Assembly (NCBI GenBank): GCA_011109175.1
Contig: RDEW01000036.1
Span: forward strand, 473,737-537,736
DNA: 64,000 nucleotides
From: Dicyema japonicum
Taxonomy: Eukaryota; Dicyemida; Rhombozoa; Dicyemidae
Direction: 5' to 3'
Below, one piece after another: positions 45,346 through 56,235 of this stretch. Under the pieces are notes generated by a model that searched no databases, had not been told where the DNA came from, and was given only the letters and a program-made list of their open reading frames with translations. The position numbers and the translations under genes are program-made. Position 1 is the stretch's first letter. Each line of letters starts with the position of its first letter.

Positions 45346-45608
45346 AAATAAAAATTGAAATTTATTGCAATTAGTTGGCCTACTGATTACTAATCAGTGA
45401 GAACCGAGGGACGTGCCTGTGCAACTATGGATATCCAATTCTACGTCCTATACGTGCTGTCTGGTTTTGGGGAAGGAACATTAGACCAAGATGAGGTCAC
45501 TGTTGCAGCATGTCTGAATCACGTGATTAGTTAGTTCATAAGTCTCTCTGCTGTCTATTCCAGCTGAATATTAAATGCATCTACCACGCTTCTTCCATGA
45601 CGAGTGAC

Positions 45609-47135
45609 CAGTGGTTCCCAACTTTTTGAGAGCACGAAACCCTATCGACATTTTTCATTTTATGCTGAACCCTTATATAGTTTTTAGCAATTATCAGTAT
45701 TTTACTAATATAAAAAAATAAAATACTAGTTGTGATATTGTTGAGGCTGATGTCTCTTGCATAACTATGTGATATTTGGCCTTGTCTTTGACAGGGATAA
45801 ACGTAGGTTTTCATCCACATACAGTAAATTCGCGCGTTTTTATGGTTTATATTGTTAAAGCAGAACATCCACTTTCACAGAGATATGTCGTTGAAAACTG
45901 CATCACACCCCTTAAAGCTTTGTTTGTCAGAATAGGATATTATTTTTTAATGATCAGATAAAAAAGAATCAACATCAAGCTGTAAATATTCCATTTTAAA
46001 CGTTCTGTCACTTGAAACAAACGCAAGTTCTTCTTCCTCTTTTAATGATAGCTCGTTTCCAGTAGTTTCGTACTCAGCAAAAGGATTCCTTACCCTATCA
46101 TAGTGTTCAACTGATTTGAATGGAAAATAATTTTTGTACATGTAAATAGTGACTCCAAATAGTCTACAAATTGTGGAACAATTTCTTTAAAATTTCTTTC
46201 TTTCAAATGAGGGAACATTTCCAAGTTTCCATTCTTGATATGTCGTTTCCATATTTGTAGTTTTTTTCAGAAAAGCAGTTATTTTGTTGCGCAACTCAAT
46301 AGATTATCATTTGTTCCTTTGAAAACACTCACATGCTACCATTGAAAACATTGAGTTCATGAAAAATATCGATGAGGTATGCTAATTTGCCACACCAACA
46401 TTCAGGCATTCAATAAAGTCATCCAACGTGTCTTGTATACAAAAAACCAACAATTCGTGTCTTAGTTCATAGAAACGAATTAACATGTTTCCCTTTGAGA
46501 GTCATCTTACATCAGATCCAAAATCAAAACTGAATGTTCTGCATTTTCAAAGTTTTGAGAACTGTCGCAATTTCAACGACTTCATTTTTATGTAATTAAT
46601 TATTTTTACAACCATGTCCAAACACTCAAAAATATGAATTTATAAGATTGAAAATGTCATCCCTTTTTTCCGAGCAACTCTTTGCAGCAAAGAAAATCTT
46701 CAACAATGAATTCATCGATCATATATCCAACGAAAACAAGGAGTGAATTCTTCCCGTCATATCTAAGCTTTCATCCACTTAAGCGCAAAAAACACAGATT
46801 TTTTTTCGCTTAACCAATGTGGTTTAATATCATCAGACATATTCTTGATTTGTCTGCTCACAGAATTATTAGAAATAGGAATTAAGTCGAGCTCAGCGGC
46901 AGCAATTTCTCCGAACATTATCTTTACTACTTTTTTGTTTGCAGGTAAAATAACAGTTTCGGCGAGGATATGTGATTTCATATTTTAGCGAAAATCAACA
47001 GCATAACTAGCATGCACTACTTTTTCGTTTATTTTGAATTTTTTGTAAAACGGGAAGCTTGAACTTTATTTTGGTCCAATTTCCGCATAAAATATTTTTT
47101 TTCTTTGACATCTTTATCTGTGACTCCAGTTTCTC
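45609..47135 (-). mobile_element. hAT transposon remnant (SCAND3/ZBED-like)
   Basis: The left end carries CAGTGGTTCCCAACTTTTTG at 45612, a typical hAT terminus. Minus-strand transposase scraps: ETVILPANKKVVKIMFGEIA, AAELDLIPISNNSVSRQIKN and MSDDI at 46981-46763; NPFAEYETTGNELSLKEEEE at 46.1 kb, the pre-dimerisation region. Middle frames are broken. The right terminus and target duplication could not be fixed. Confidence 0.7.
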
Positions 47136-47137
47136 TT

Positions 47138-47204
47138 GTTATAGTCTTTTTCGATTAGTTTTTTTGTATGGATTTCCTTTAACTCTTTTGCTAATTCTTT
47201 TACT
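47138..47204. repeat. Segment shared with 55.39-55.47 kb
   Basis: CTCTTGTTATAGTCTTTTTC and GGATTTCCTTTAACTC recur at 55392-55470, which lies upstream of a minus-strand family A LINE. It is a small LINE scrap left beside the hAT copy. Confidence 0.6.
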
Positions 47205-47523
47205 AGAGCTAGACGGTCCTATGAAGCATAGCATATGAAATGAATGGTTTGACGTAATGCATATCATGTTTTCGACTCGACGTGAGTTACGCATGCGCAT
47301 TTTGAATGTGACTCACAGAAATTTACCGGTGTTGCCAAATGGGATTTATGGTTTTCTAATATNAGAGCTAGACGGGCCTATGAAGCATACCATATGAAAT
47401 GAATGGTTTGACGTAATGCTCGTATCATGTTTTCGACTCGACGTGAGTAACGCGTGCGCATTTTGAATGTGACTCACAGAAATTTACCGATGTTGCCAAA
47501 TGGGATTTATGGTTTTCTAATAT
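47205..47523. repeat. 159-bp tandem duplication with an N at the junction
   Basis: Unit 1 is 47205-47363 and unit 2 is 47364-47522, both beginning AGAGCTAGACGG and ending GGTTTTCTAATAT. They differ at about eight positions (for example a 3-nt insertion in CTCGTATC). Base 47363, exactly at the junction, is N, so an assembly join is possible. Confidence 0.75.
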
Positions 47524-48095
47524 GAAGAATATCAACGACGAGTTTTTGGAAAGAAAATCCAGAAAAGAAAATTTCTAAACTTTATGAGAACCTTATTCTT
47601 CCCAATACCTTTCCTAATCCAAAAACCAAGGAAAAAGTATTGATATGTTATGGATATAAGAAATTTGAGAAAGGCGAGCTAACATAGGTTTTTATTATTA
47701 TCAAGCACAGAATCAAGATATTGAGAAAATAATCATTTTATGAAGAGAAGAATGCACTCAGGAATGATAATTGTGCTTTTTTAGAAAATTGTGGAGAGTC
47801 TATTCTAACCCTACCAATGAGGACCAGAGAACTGAGTTTGGATTTGAAAATGACAAATACTTCTCGTTTTGGGAGACGGTGTGGGAATAGATAAAAATTT
47901 AAAGTCGCTCAATATCATTGGAAGGCAGATTACTGAAGTAGATTACTCTCTCTTAGTAAACCAAAATAGAAAAAGTTTGTTCAACAGTTTAATTGATGTA
48001 AAGAAAGGGTACGATCGGTAGACCATAGCTTTCTCTATAATGTTTGGACTGTTCTAGCCTGAACGTGGATTGGGGGGGTTTAAATGGACTAATTA
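47524..48095. other. No recognised gene
   Basis: A short open stretch KLYENLILPNTFPNPKTKEK was seen on the plus strand at 47.58-47.64 kb, but it could not be placed in a family or extended. Confidence 0.3.
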
Positions 48096-49500
48096 GCTAA
48101 TGGAAAGTTATTCTAAATTTCAAAGGGGACAGCTTGTTCCAATTTCTTATAAAATTGAGTGTATGTTGTATCAGTTCATGACTGATTTGAAACGAAAGTT
48201 TGACATTCGTCTCAGAAAGAATGGAATCCTGCGGTTCCATGAATCTAGGAAAACACATATTGCCACAATCGATTCAGTGGAGGAAACGTGGTCACTTACG
48301 AATGGATGCGAAGAGTGCCTTTGATTTGCTATAGCTGCCAACAAATCGGACACTTGGCATACAAATGCAATGAGAGGAAGAAGTTTTTCCGATGTCCAGA
48401 GGAACACGATATCTCCGAATGCAATATAGATCCGAGATCGAAAACAAACTGTGTCGACTGTTGATCTTCTAAACACGGGGCAAATATGGAGGATGCCCAG
48501 TGATATTAGAAGCTATACAAAAATTTGATACTCGCAACAATAAAATGGAATTAAGACAGAAGGTAAGAAATATTGGCCCACCAAGATTAACTTCCTGGTC
48601 GTCAACGAGACAAAGATAAAAAAGACCAATACTACTACAACAGAGGAATGTAACTCGATAGCAATACCATTGTCGGTACAGGAACCTTTCTCTTCTACCG
48701 TGATGACCTACTAGCACGGAACCCGAATATCGTCTCAGCTACACAATGCGCATTTGTGTCAATTGCAATACGTTGCTGCGGTTCGTGGATAAATATCTGG
48801 GGTCTGTATCGATGGATATAAAAAACTGTTCTACAGAGATTAACGAATTCTTTGAAAGAAATGCAATATCTATTCTGGTGGGCGACCTAAATGCCAAGAA
48901 CGTGAGTTACGGATACTACAAAACCAATGGTGACGGGCGAAGACTGAAAATCTTAACTGAGAAGCTGGTCTTGAGGTCATGACATCAGATGAGCCTATCC
49001 AATTCTCTCACCATGATGAGACATGCGTGGTGTTACTTTGTGTCACCGCTACTGTACACCAATGTGAAGAGACCAGAAATTATGCAGGATATCGGTAGTG
49101 ACTATATAACACAAGAAATAGTCTGTACCTCGTACCAGATGTCATCGAAGACGTCTTCATAAAATACGACATATCACATATTGACTGGGAACATTACCGG
49201 AATTATCTTACAAGAACCTTCAAACGTGGACGAAGGATCCCATGTCAACAAATGAAATTGAAAATATGAACCGGGATCTTACAAACATCATAGTGACTTA
49301 CAACTAAGAAGATATTCTCCAATGGAAATCGTAAGAAAAGAATTGACATTTCACCTAAGAAAGTCACATTACAAGACGAAGGAACATATTACAAGACAAA
49401 GGGTCATATTATAGAACGAAGGAACCTATTGAAAAGCGTAGTAACCCAAATGGGTGAAATTTCTGGATATTTTCCAAGTTGGACCTGGCCCACATCACTT
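48096..49500 (+). mobile_element. LINE ORF1 zinc-knuckle and endonuclease fragments
   Basis: Plus strand at 48.31-48.46 kb: ICYSCQQIGHLAYKC is a CCHC knuckle (C-x2-C-x4-H-x4-C). It is followed by RCPEEHDISECNIDPRSKTN, a second Cys/His unit, as in ORF1 of jockey-type LINEs. 48746-48982: SILVGDLNAKNVSYGYYKTN, the endonuclease GDxNAK motif. Later frames are broken. The 48.1-48.3 kb frame (FDIRLRKNGILRFHES) fits the RRM-like/esterase part of ORF1. Confidence 0.65.
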
Positions 49501-49537
49501 GACCCAACATACGATTTGGAGTCTACAAGACTATGTT

Positions 49538-49803
49538 ACACACATCATTGGTCCCTACATGAGAAGTGGAACTAGTTGGGAAATACATATGGGGAATAAA
49601 CTTCTGTAGAATAACTAACTGCCGGAAGACTTACTAGCATAGGACTTAACAGGTCGTAGACATAGGTTTAACACACATCATTGGTCCCTACATGAGAAGT
49701 GGAACTAGTTGGGAAATACATATGGGGAATAAACTTCTGTAGAATAACTAACTGCCGGAAGACTTACTAGCATAGGACTTAATAGGTCGTAGACATAGGT
49801 TAA
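49538..49803. repeat. 133-bp tandem duplication
   Basis: Units 49538-49670 and 49671-49803, starting ACACACATCATTGGTCCCTA, nearly identical. No coding role visible. Confidence 0.85.
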
Positions 49804-50127
49804 ATAATGGAGATGAAGTACGTGTGGACTGTCCAGGCCATTATGGCGAGAACTAGATAAAACCTTTTAATTACCTCCTGTTTACAGTTGTTATGATTAT
49901 GGTTTATGGTTTTTTTAAAGTGAAGTTTTTGAACGTTTGCCTTTGTTGCATTTTCAATCTTTTTGATAATGTAAAAATTTTTCAATTCTTTAGGTTATCA
50001 TGGAAATATATTGTGATCCCCAGTTTCATTAATAACTCATGTAACCATATGTTTAGAAGTGATAGGTTTGACAAAAATGGCATCCATGACAACTAAAATT
50101 AAAAAAAATGACATTTATGTTGAGCCA
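49804..50127. other. Spacer, nothing recognised
   Basis: AT-rich; two overlapping 60-codon frames on opposite strands have no family match. Confidence 0.3.
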
Positions 50128-50610
50128 CGTGGCGCCAAGTAGTACTGCATGGCTAATTGGTTAAATTTTTCTGATTGTTTCTCTGTTCCTTTTCTCTCTT
50201 CCTATTAGAGTAGTGTCAAGTGATCCACCTGTCTAGGTATTCCCCAGCGCCNTGATTCGGAATACGGCACAAGGGAAACTTAACTAATTTTATGCTTTCT
50301 CGGGAATGTTTGTAATAATCATAATTAATCACACGAGATAAATCATTCTTATGGATTTCAATGCTTGCGGGAACCCCCAAGAGGTGTGGAAGAAGTTATT
50401 GGTTCTTTCGTTTCTTTCTGGAATGGGTGTCACCTTATCGGGTGAGCCACAAGACACCACGTTAACTATGTCTTTTATCAAACACGAAAAATGGAGATAC
50501 ACAGGCTTAGGATGGCACGTTTGGTTGCGGAAACAGGGATAATCAAACTAGTTGACATTACTTTTGTCTTTTTTTCTCGGTAATCCCAGGGTTAATAAAT
50601 AAATGGGTTT
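50128..50610 (+). repeat. SINE-like ribozyme repeat, divergent copy E
   Basis: Starts CACGTGGCGCCAAGTAGTAC, has A-box-like TGGCTAATTGG and TTAGAGTAGTGTC. The ribozyme region (from about 50211) has lost P1' (GGTATTCCCC for GGTGGCGCCC) and P2', and contains an N at 50252. The 3' half differs from copies A-D, but the end CTCGGTAATCCCAGGGTTAA plus TAAATAAAT is the same type of tail. Confidence 0.6.
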
Positions 50611-50871
50611 CTATAAACTGACAACACAAGAACTTAACAAAATTAAGATATTTCAGTCACAAGATGTATTTCCAAGCGATATTATGCCTAAAAAGAATGA
50701 AAATCAGATTTTTGGCAAAAATGCTAACATTCGAGGATGAAAATTGTTATTTCATCTCAGATAATGTAAAAATCCGAATTTTTTTACAATCCAAGAGAGA
50801 ACTGAAAATAGTATTTTTTTATGATAATAGTATGAACAGCAATTGATCCATTTCAGACGCGATCGACTATA

Positions 50872-52300
50872 CCAGGGGTGTCAAACTCATTTCGCTTCAA
50901 GGGCCGCATTTATTTTGTATCAAGGGAAGATTAGTTTTGATATGCAAGATTAAGGTCCCCATTCAAAATGGCCTCCGATTAATTTTTCAGGTTTTGGATA
51001 AGTTCATCAATAAACTTCACGAGATATTTTACAATGTGTTTGACATCCTTAGGTAAAAAAGTCATCTTTTTTAAATCTTATATAATTTGATTTTAAGGGG
51101 TCCTATGGGTAAGTGGAACATTTTACCAAGATCCTCGACATCTTTAGGTAAAAAAGTCATCTTTTTTAAATCTTATAAAAATCGATTTTAAGGGGTCCTA
51201 TGGGTAAGTGGAACATTTTACCAAGATCCTCGACATCCTTAGGTGAAAAAGTCATCTTTTTTAAATCTCATAAAAATCGATTATGAGAGGCCATTTTGAA
51301 TAGACACAAAGATTAGCCCTGATGTATTATTTTTTAAGAATATGTTTATTCATTATAATGAAAAACCAAAAATAAGAAAAAATTATTTAATCACCATCCT
51401 TTAATTTTGGTGAGTTTATTCCAGAAAATTGACATCTTTTTTTAATATGTGGGGGGGAGCTATTCGATTTTTATTAAAGCAAATAAATTTTCATCAGTGA
51501 GTCTTGTTCTTTTAGCAGTTTTTGTCAATTTCATAAATGAAAAAAGATGTTCACATACATATGTTGAACCAAACATAGCAATGTTTTTTGTCGCAAACTG
51601 TTTAAAGTTTTTAAACTTTTCAAGAGGATATGAACAGAAAACAGGTATTCCAACCTCCAAATATATAGCTTCAAGTATATAATCTGATTTGATTTCCAAT
51701 AGTTCCATTTGTAAGCTTTCTTTTGTATTGGAAACATTAAAAGAGAATGGCGCTGCGAATAATGAAAATTGTTGTTCAAAAGACGAGAAATCATTAAATC
51801 TTTCTTGAATTTCTTTCAACAACGATTCTAGTTGTCTTTATATTTGAGAAATTTCTTTACAGTATGTTCACAACAGTACTCCTGAGCTCTTTGCAAGTAG
51901 GAAAATAAACTAAATCTTCATTTAATACCTGAGAATTAAAACACTTGATATCACCTCTAAATGAGTTATGAGCTTGTCTTTGTCCATTCCAAATTAAGGG
52001 CGTTCATATGTGAGGTAATATCGACAAACTTTAATTGGTGCTTCAAATACATTTTATTAATTTGTTCGGCAACAGTGTTTCTGGTTAATTAATTATCTTT
52101 AAACAAATGATCTGGACAAATAATTTTTTGCTGTTTTTTACAAAACATTGCTTGATGAAATCACCTTCGCAATATGATTTTCCATTCATTGCAAACATTT
52201 TGCTAATTTCATAGCTAGCAGTATTTTGTAAGGCAATCTTGATTCCTGTTCTCCTCGATTTTTCAAGAAGCAAGATAAAAAGCTCTTTGTATGCATTGTA
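50872..52300 (-). mobile_element. hAT transposon remnant (GTF2IRD2-like transposase)
   Basis: The left end CAGGGGTGTCAAACTCATTT at 50873 is a classic hAT terminus. The minus-strand C-terminus (51822-51460) reads KFKNFKQFATKNIAMFGSTY, VCEHLFSFMKLTKTAKRTRL and TDENLFAL, the hAT dimerisation domain of GTF2IRD2-like transposases. The N-terminal piece at 52273-52085 has SYEISKMFAMNGKSYCEGDF. The catalytic middle is largely missing. Confidence 0.75.
51042..51326. repeat. Three tandem 95-bp repeats inside the hAT end
   Basis: Units start GACATC(C/T)TTAGGT at 51042, 51137 and 51232. Each contains AAAAAAGTCATCTTTTTTAA or a near variant, and GGGGTCCTATGGGTAAGTGG in the first two. Sub-terminal repeat array of the hAT element. 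Confidence 0.8.
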
Positions 52301-53420
52301 ATATCATCCTAACAGTCCATAAAGGAGTGATGGAATGATCGTACGTGAAAAATAAATAAATAAAATATACGTTTCGAGTCTCAATTTCTTCATAACAATA
52401 TCGCATGGTGGGCTTTTTTCCTTTTGAGTTTAAAATCGCATAATGTGATTCCAGATTTATCAAAATCTTTCCGAGATACTTCAGGGAGCTCACAATGTTA
52501 ATTACGAAGTCTTTCTGATTTCCTTTACCAATCCGATTTAAAAACCTCATAGCACTAAATTTTTCTTTTGACAGTTTTAATCCATGAAGACAGCACGAGT
52601 CTTTTATCTCTTCCATGTACACATTGAGTTCTTCTCAAGATCATGCTCGATCTTGACACAATAGACAGTAGCACGTCGTCTGCGTATATCAGAGTTCTCG
52701 TACTTGGTGTGGTCTGAGAGGGTAGCCGGTCCTTGTGGTACTCCTCTCTTCAATAACATCATATTTGAAAATTAGCGTCCGCATCTAGCATAGGATTTTC
52801 TTCCTACTTTCACCCAATTCACTAGTTTCTTTGGGCTTCCTGTCCGAGATAACTGACCTATTATGGCTCTGTGGTTAACACTGTCAAATGCTTTTGATAT
52901 GTCGAGAAATATGACATTCACGAAACATTTAGATTCTCTGTTTTGCATAACTTGGAGTTGAGATGAAATAACCAGTCTCCGAATGACCGCCCTGGGCGAA
53001 ATCAAATTGATCATTTCTGAAGTAGTCTTCTTTTCAGCTGATTTGTTAGCCTCCAGAAGACAATTTTTTCTATAATTTTCGAAATTGACCAAATCAGGTT
53101 GATAGGGCGATAATTGAAGATCATTCTTCGATTTTTTTGTCTTCGCTACCATCCATACAATTGTCTTCTTCCATTCGTGTGGAGTATAACCAATTTTTAT
53201 GCATGCGTTGAATATATCTTTGAGAACAGATTAAAATGTCCGGGTTTTCTTTGAACATCCTATCTTTGATGAAATCACTGCCCGAAGGATTTTTTCTTGT
53301 CAGCTCTTATTTCTATCTTCAGCTTTTTTAGAGAGATCTTTATAAATGCTGTTAGTAACCAAGATTCTTTAGGAGGATCATTGGGATCTTAGCCGGTCCG
53401 TTAGAATAAGTTGTTTTAAT
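52263..53420 (-). mobile_element. LINE RT fragment (family B), minus strand
   Basis: Minus strand: NLRRTQC-flanking TLIYADDVLLSIVSRSSMIL (52.68 kb, intact YADD), MEEIKDSCCLHGLKLSKEKF (52.6 kb), and upstream CFVNVIFLDISKAFDSVNHR and AIIGQLSRTGSPKKLVNWV (52.9 kb). It is the inverted relative of the 9-kb copy. Frameshifts separate the blocks. Confidence 0.75.
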
Positions 53421-53454
53421 GGCTTTCAATGCTGATTTAAGTTTCTTTATAATT

Positions 53455-55500
53455 ATTACTATTATTAGCACTTTCAAGAGAGCCATAATATTATAGCCCC
53501 GCATGTGCAGCAAAAAATATAAGAGAATTAGTTAGGTTGCTCCAGGTCTTGTGTTCTTTGCTAGGTCCCTCAGTGAATCCAGATCGTCACCAGATGCCAA
53601 TGTTTTCTTCACGGCTTTGTAGAACGACCGGAAGAGTAGTTCTCGGTCTTCCATGAAAGCGTTTTACATTGGAGGAGTAGTAATCTTCCATTGCAATATT
53701 CGGAGGGGATATCGGGTCCAACCTCAGGACGTGTCCAAAAAGTCTCCACCGAGAGCTAATGATCTTGTGGCTTAATAGTATACAGTCACACTTATTGTAC
53801 AGTCCATTCCGCGAGATCTTGGATGGCCAGGACATTCCAGTTATGTTTCATAGATGATTCCTGTGAAATGAGTCTAGCCTCTCCAATTCCTTTTTAGAGG
53901 TGTCCCAGGTCCCAGAGTTGTATAGTAGAATTGGTTTGATGAAAGTGTCGTACAACATCATCCTTTGTTTTATGTTATATCCTTTACGTTTTAGCCAAAG
54001 ATTCTTAAGCCTTTGCAATGTCATATTTTCCAATGTTTTTCTTTGTATGATATATTCGCTATCTCCTAGTAGTGTGCCAAGTTTCTTTATGTGTCTCCAT
54101 TTTTCTTCGAGTGTGTTGTTCATTCTTCTTATCTCTGTCCGTTCTGTTTTGTTCCCTGTTCACGGTAAGAAACTATTTCTCAAGTATATCTGGAGCATTT
54201 TCTAGTACATGCTCTTTGTCTTCAGAAATTAGGTCGACATCATCAGCATAAATCACTTCTTCTATTTTTACTTGATATAATGGTCTCAGTTCTCTCATAG
54301 CGGCCTTCAAGTATATTGTGAATAGTAGGGGAGAGAGGGAGTCTCCTTGAGGAGTGCCTGTGTTTGTTTCAAATTTTCTTGAGTAGGTTTTTCCAACTCT
54401 CACAAAAAGCTCTGTGTTAGATAGAAGGATTTGAATCATTCTTAGACTAATAGTAGGGAAGAGAGGGAGTCTCCTTGAGGAGTGCCTGTGTTTGTTTCAA
54501 ATTTTCTTGAGTAGGTTTTTCCAACTCTCACAAAAAGCTCTGTGTTAGATAGAAGGATTTGAATCATTCTTAGACTCGATTCGTCAATAAACCCTTCCAG
54601 CACTGTCATCAATTTTATCCTGTTAACCAAGTCAAAGGCTTTTGATAGATCTATTCCCAGAATGTGGATGGCATTGCAATATCTTTGATGTGTTGCACAT
54701 CTCCATCTGTGACTCCAGACTGCATCAGCTGTTGATCTTCTTTCTCTGAACCCACTTTGACTTTCGGGTAGGTATTCATAGGCGGGTCCTTTTATTCGTT
54801 CCAATACAATGTTAGCTAAGACTTTCCGTAGAGAATTTGATAATATAATAGGTCGTAAGTTTTCAACCGGTCCTTTGGGTTTATTGGGTTTTTGTATAGG
54901 TATTAGTAATCCCGTTCCCAGGGGCAAGGTTGAGTTAGTTGAAAACATTTCATTTAGTAGTGTAGCGATTTTTTCAAAAAGGGGGTCAGGCCCGTATTTC
55001 AGTAATTCTGGGTTTATCGTATCTGGTCCAGGGCTTCTGTTATTTTTTAGTTTTTGACATGCTGTTTTTACTTCCAAAATTGAAATTGGTTCTTTTAAAG
55101 GTCTAGGCTTTCCTTTGAATGGGGGGATTGCTGTAGCCACATTAAAAAGTTTCTCAAAATGTGTTGCAATTACCTCCGCTTGTTCTTCAGTATTCAGTAA
55201 TGTCTTGCCATTTTTGTCTTTGATGATTATTTGTTCCTTCCGGTTTGTGTGGCGTAGTAAACGAGCGGCCATATACATTTCTGAATTATCCTTTAGTTTG
55301 GATACTTCATTGATTTTACGAAGAAGTCTTCTTGGTGAAATGTCTGGTTCAGTCTCCTGATTTTTCTACGGATTTGGCCCTCTGCCCCTGAAAGACTTTC
55401 CTCTTGTTATAGTCTTTTTCGATTAGTTTTTTTTGTATGGATTTCCTTTAACTCCTTTTCTAATTCCTTTACTAGTTCAGTATGTGTCGTCAAACCTTTA
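53455..55500 (-). mobile_element. LINE family A, 5'-truncated RT copy, with 128-bp duplication
   Basis: Minus strand from 55278: EPISILEVKTACQKLKNNRS, PGPDTINPELLKYGPDPLFE, NLRPIILSNSLRKVLANIVL, QSGFRERRSTADAVWSHRW, GIDLSKAFDLVNRIKLM, NTGTPQGDSLS, EEVIYADDVDLIS (54.25 kb). It ends WRLFGHVLRLDPISPPNIAM and RFHGRPRTTLPVVL (53.7 kb). The tail GTGCTAATAATAGTAATAAT is at 53.46 kb. It lacks the endonuclease. A tandem duplication within the RT breaks the frame. Confidence 0.82.
54321..54576. repeat. 128-bp tandem duplication within the LINE RT
   Basis: Units 54321-54448 and 54449-54576, starting AATAGTAGGG and ending CTTAGACT, differing at about two positions. The duplicated block encodes the segment around TGTPQGDSLS; it adds 128 nt and so shifts the frame. 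Confidence 0.9.
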
Positions 55501-56235
55501 CTGGCCATCTCCCGCGTGCCGAGGTAGTTTCTTTATACCGCAATATTTCCACTTTTTGAGCAATTGAATGTATGGTGTAGCCTCCAACAAAAACATTCCG
55601 ACCTATGGTTGCTTTAAATTATTTCAATTTTTAAAAATATTTAAAAAATAAATAATTTTTTAAATGTTGCCAAATTTCAGAGTTGGCAAATATCATTGGA
55701 AAATAGAAAAAATCGATAAAAATGACAAATTTAAGAGTGGCATATTTGAGAGAGTTTACTGTATTATAAATTTCACGTCAATTTAATCCGTCGTCTTCAA
55801 AAGACGTTGGAGAGTATGTTTGGTTGAGTTAAATACGAAGTATCCACTATCGAGAACTTTGTTGCAGTAACCAATCACTTAATTGAACTAAAAACTCAGT
55901 TAGAAAACGATGGTGAGGAGGTAACGGAGAATTATCTGGTATTTGCTCCTCTTCTAAGAAGAGAAAGGTCTAGGTGGAAGAATCGAATAATAATTTTAAT
56001 TTAATTGGGTGGATTGTATTTAAAAATCTGCAGACGATAAATTTTTTATAATCAGAATAAAATATCCACAGTACTAAATAATCCATGCACCTCAGTATTT
56101 GGGATAACTAAATTCGGGAGTAACTGTGTATTCCCCATGATATGAACCAATTAATTTATCCTAAAGCTGATTATAAATAGCAAACTGATAAATAATCAGT
56201 AAAACACCAAATAAACCCATATTTAGAAAATAAAA
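55501..56235. other. Intergenic; partial TIR-like end
   Basis: On the minus strand, ACAGTAAACTCTCTCAAATA (ending at 55.76 kb) resembles a pogo/Tigger terminal repeat, with related AAATATGCCACTC sequence. No matching inverted partner was confirmed. The rest is AT-rich sequence downstream of the HtrL-like gene. Confidence 0.35.

Noticed and set aside
45822-45960. Plus-strand frame at 45776-45961 as a gene
   Set aside because: It is antisense to the hAT remnant and has no family motif.
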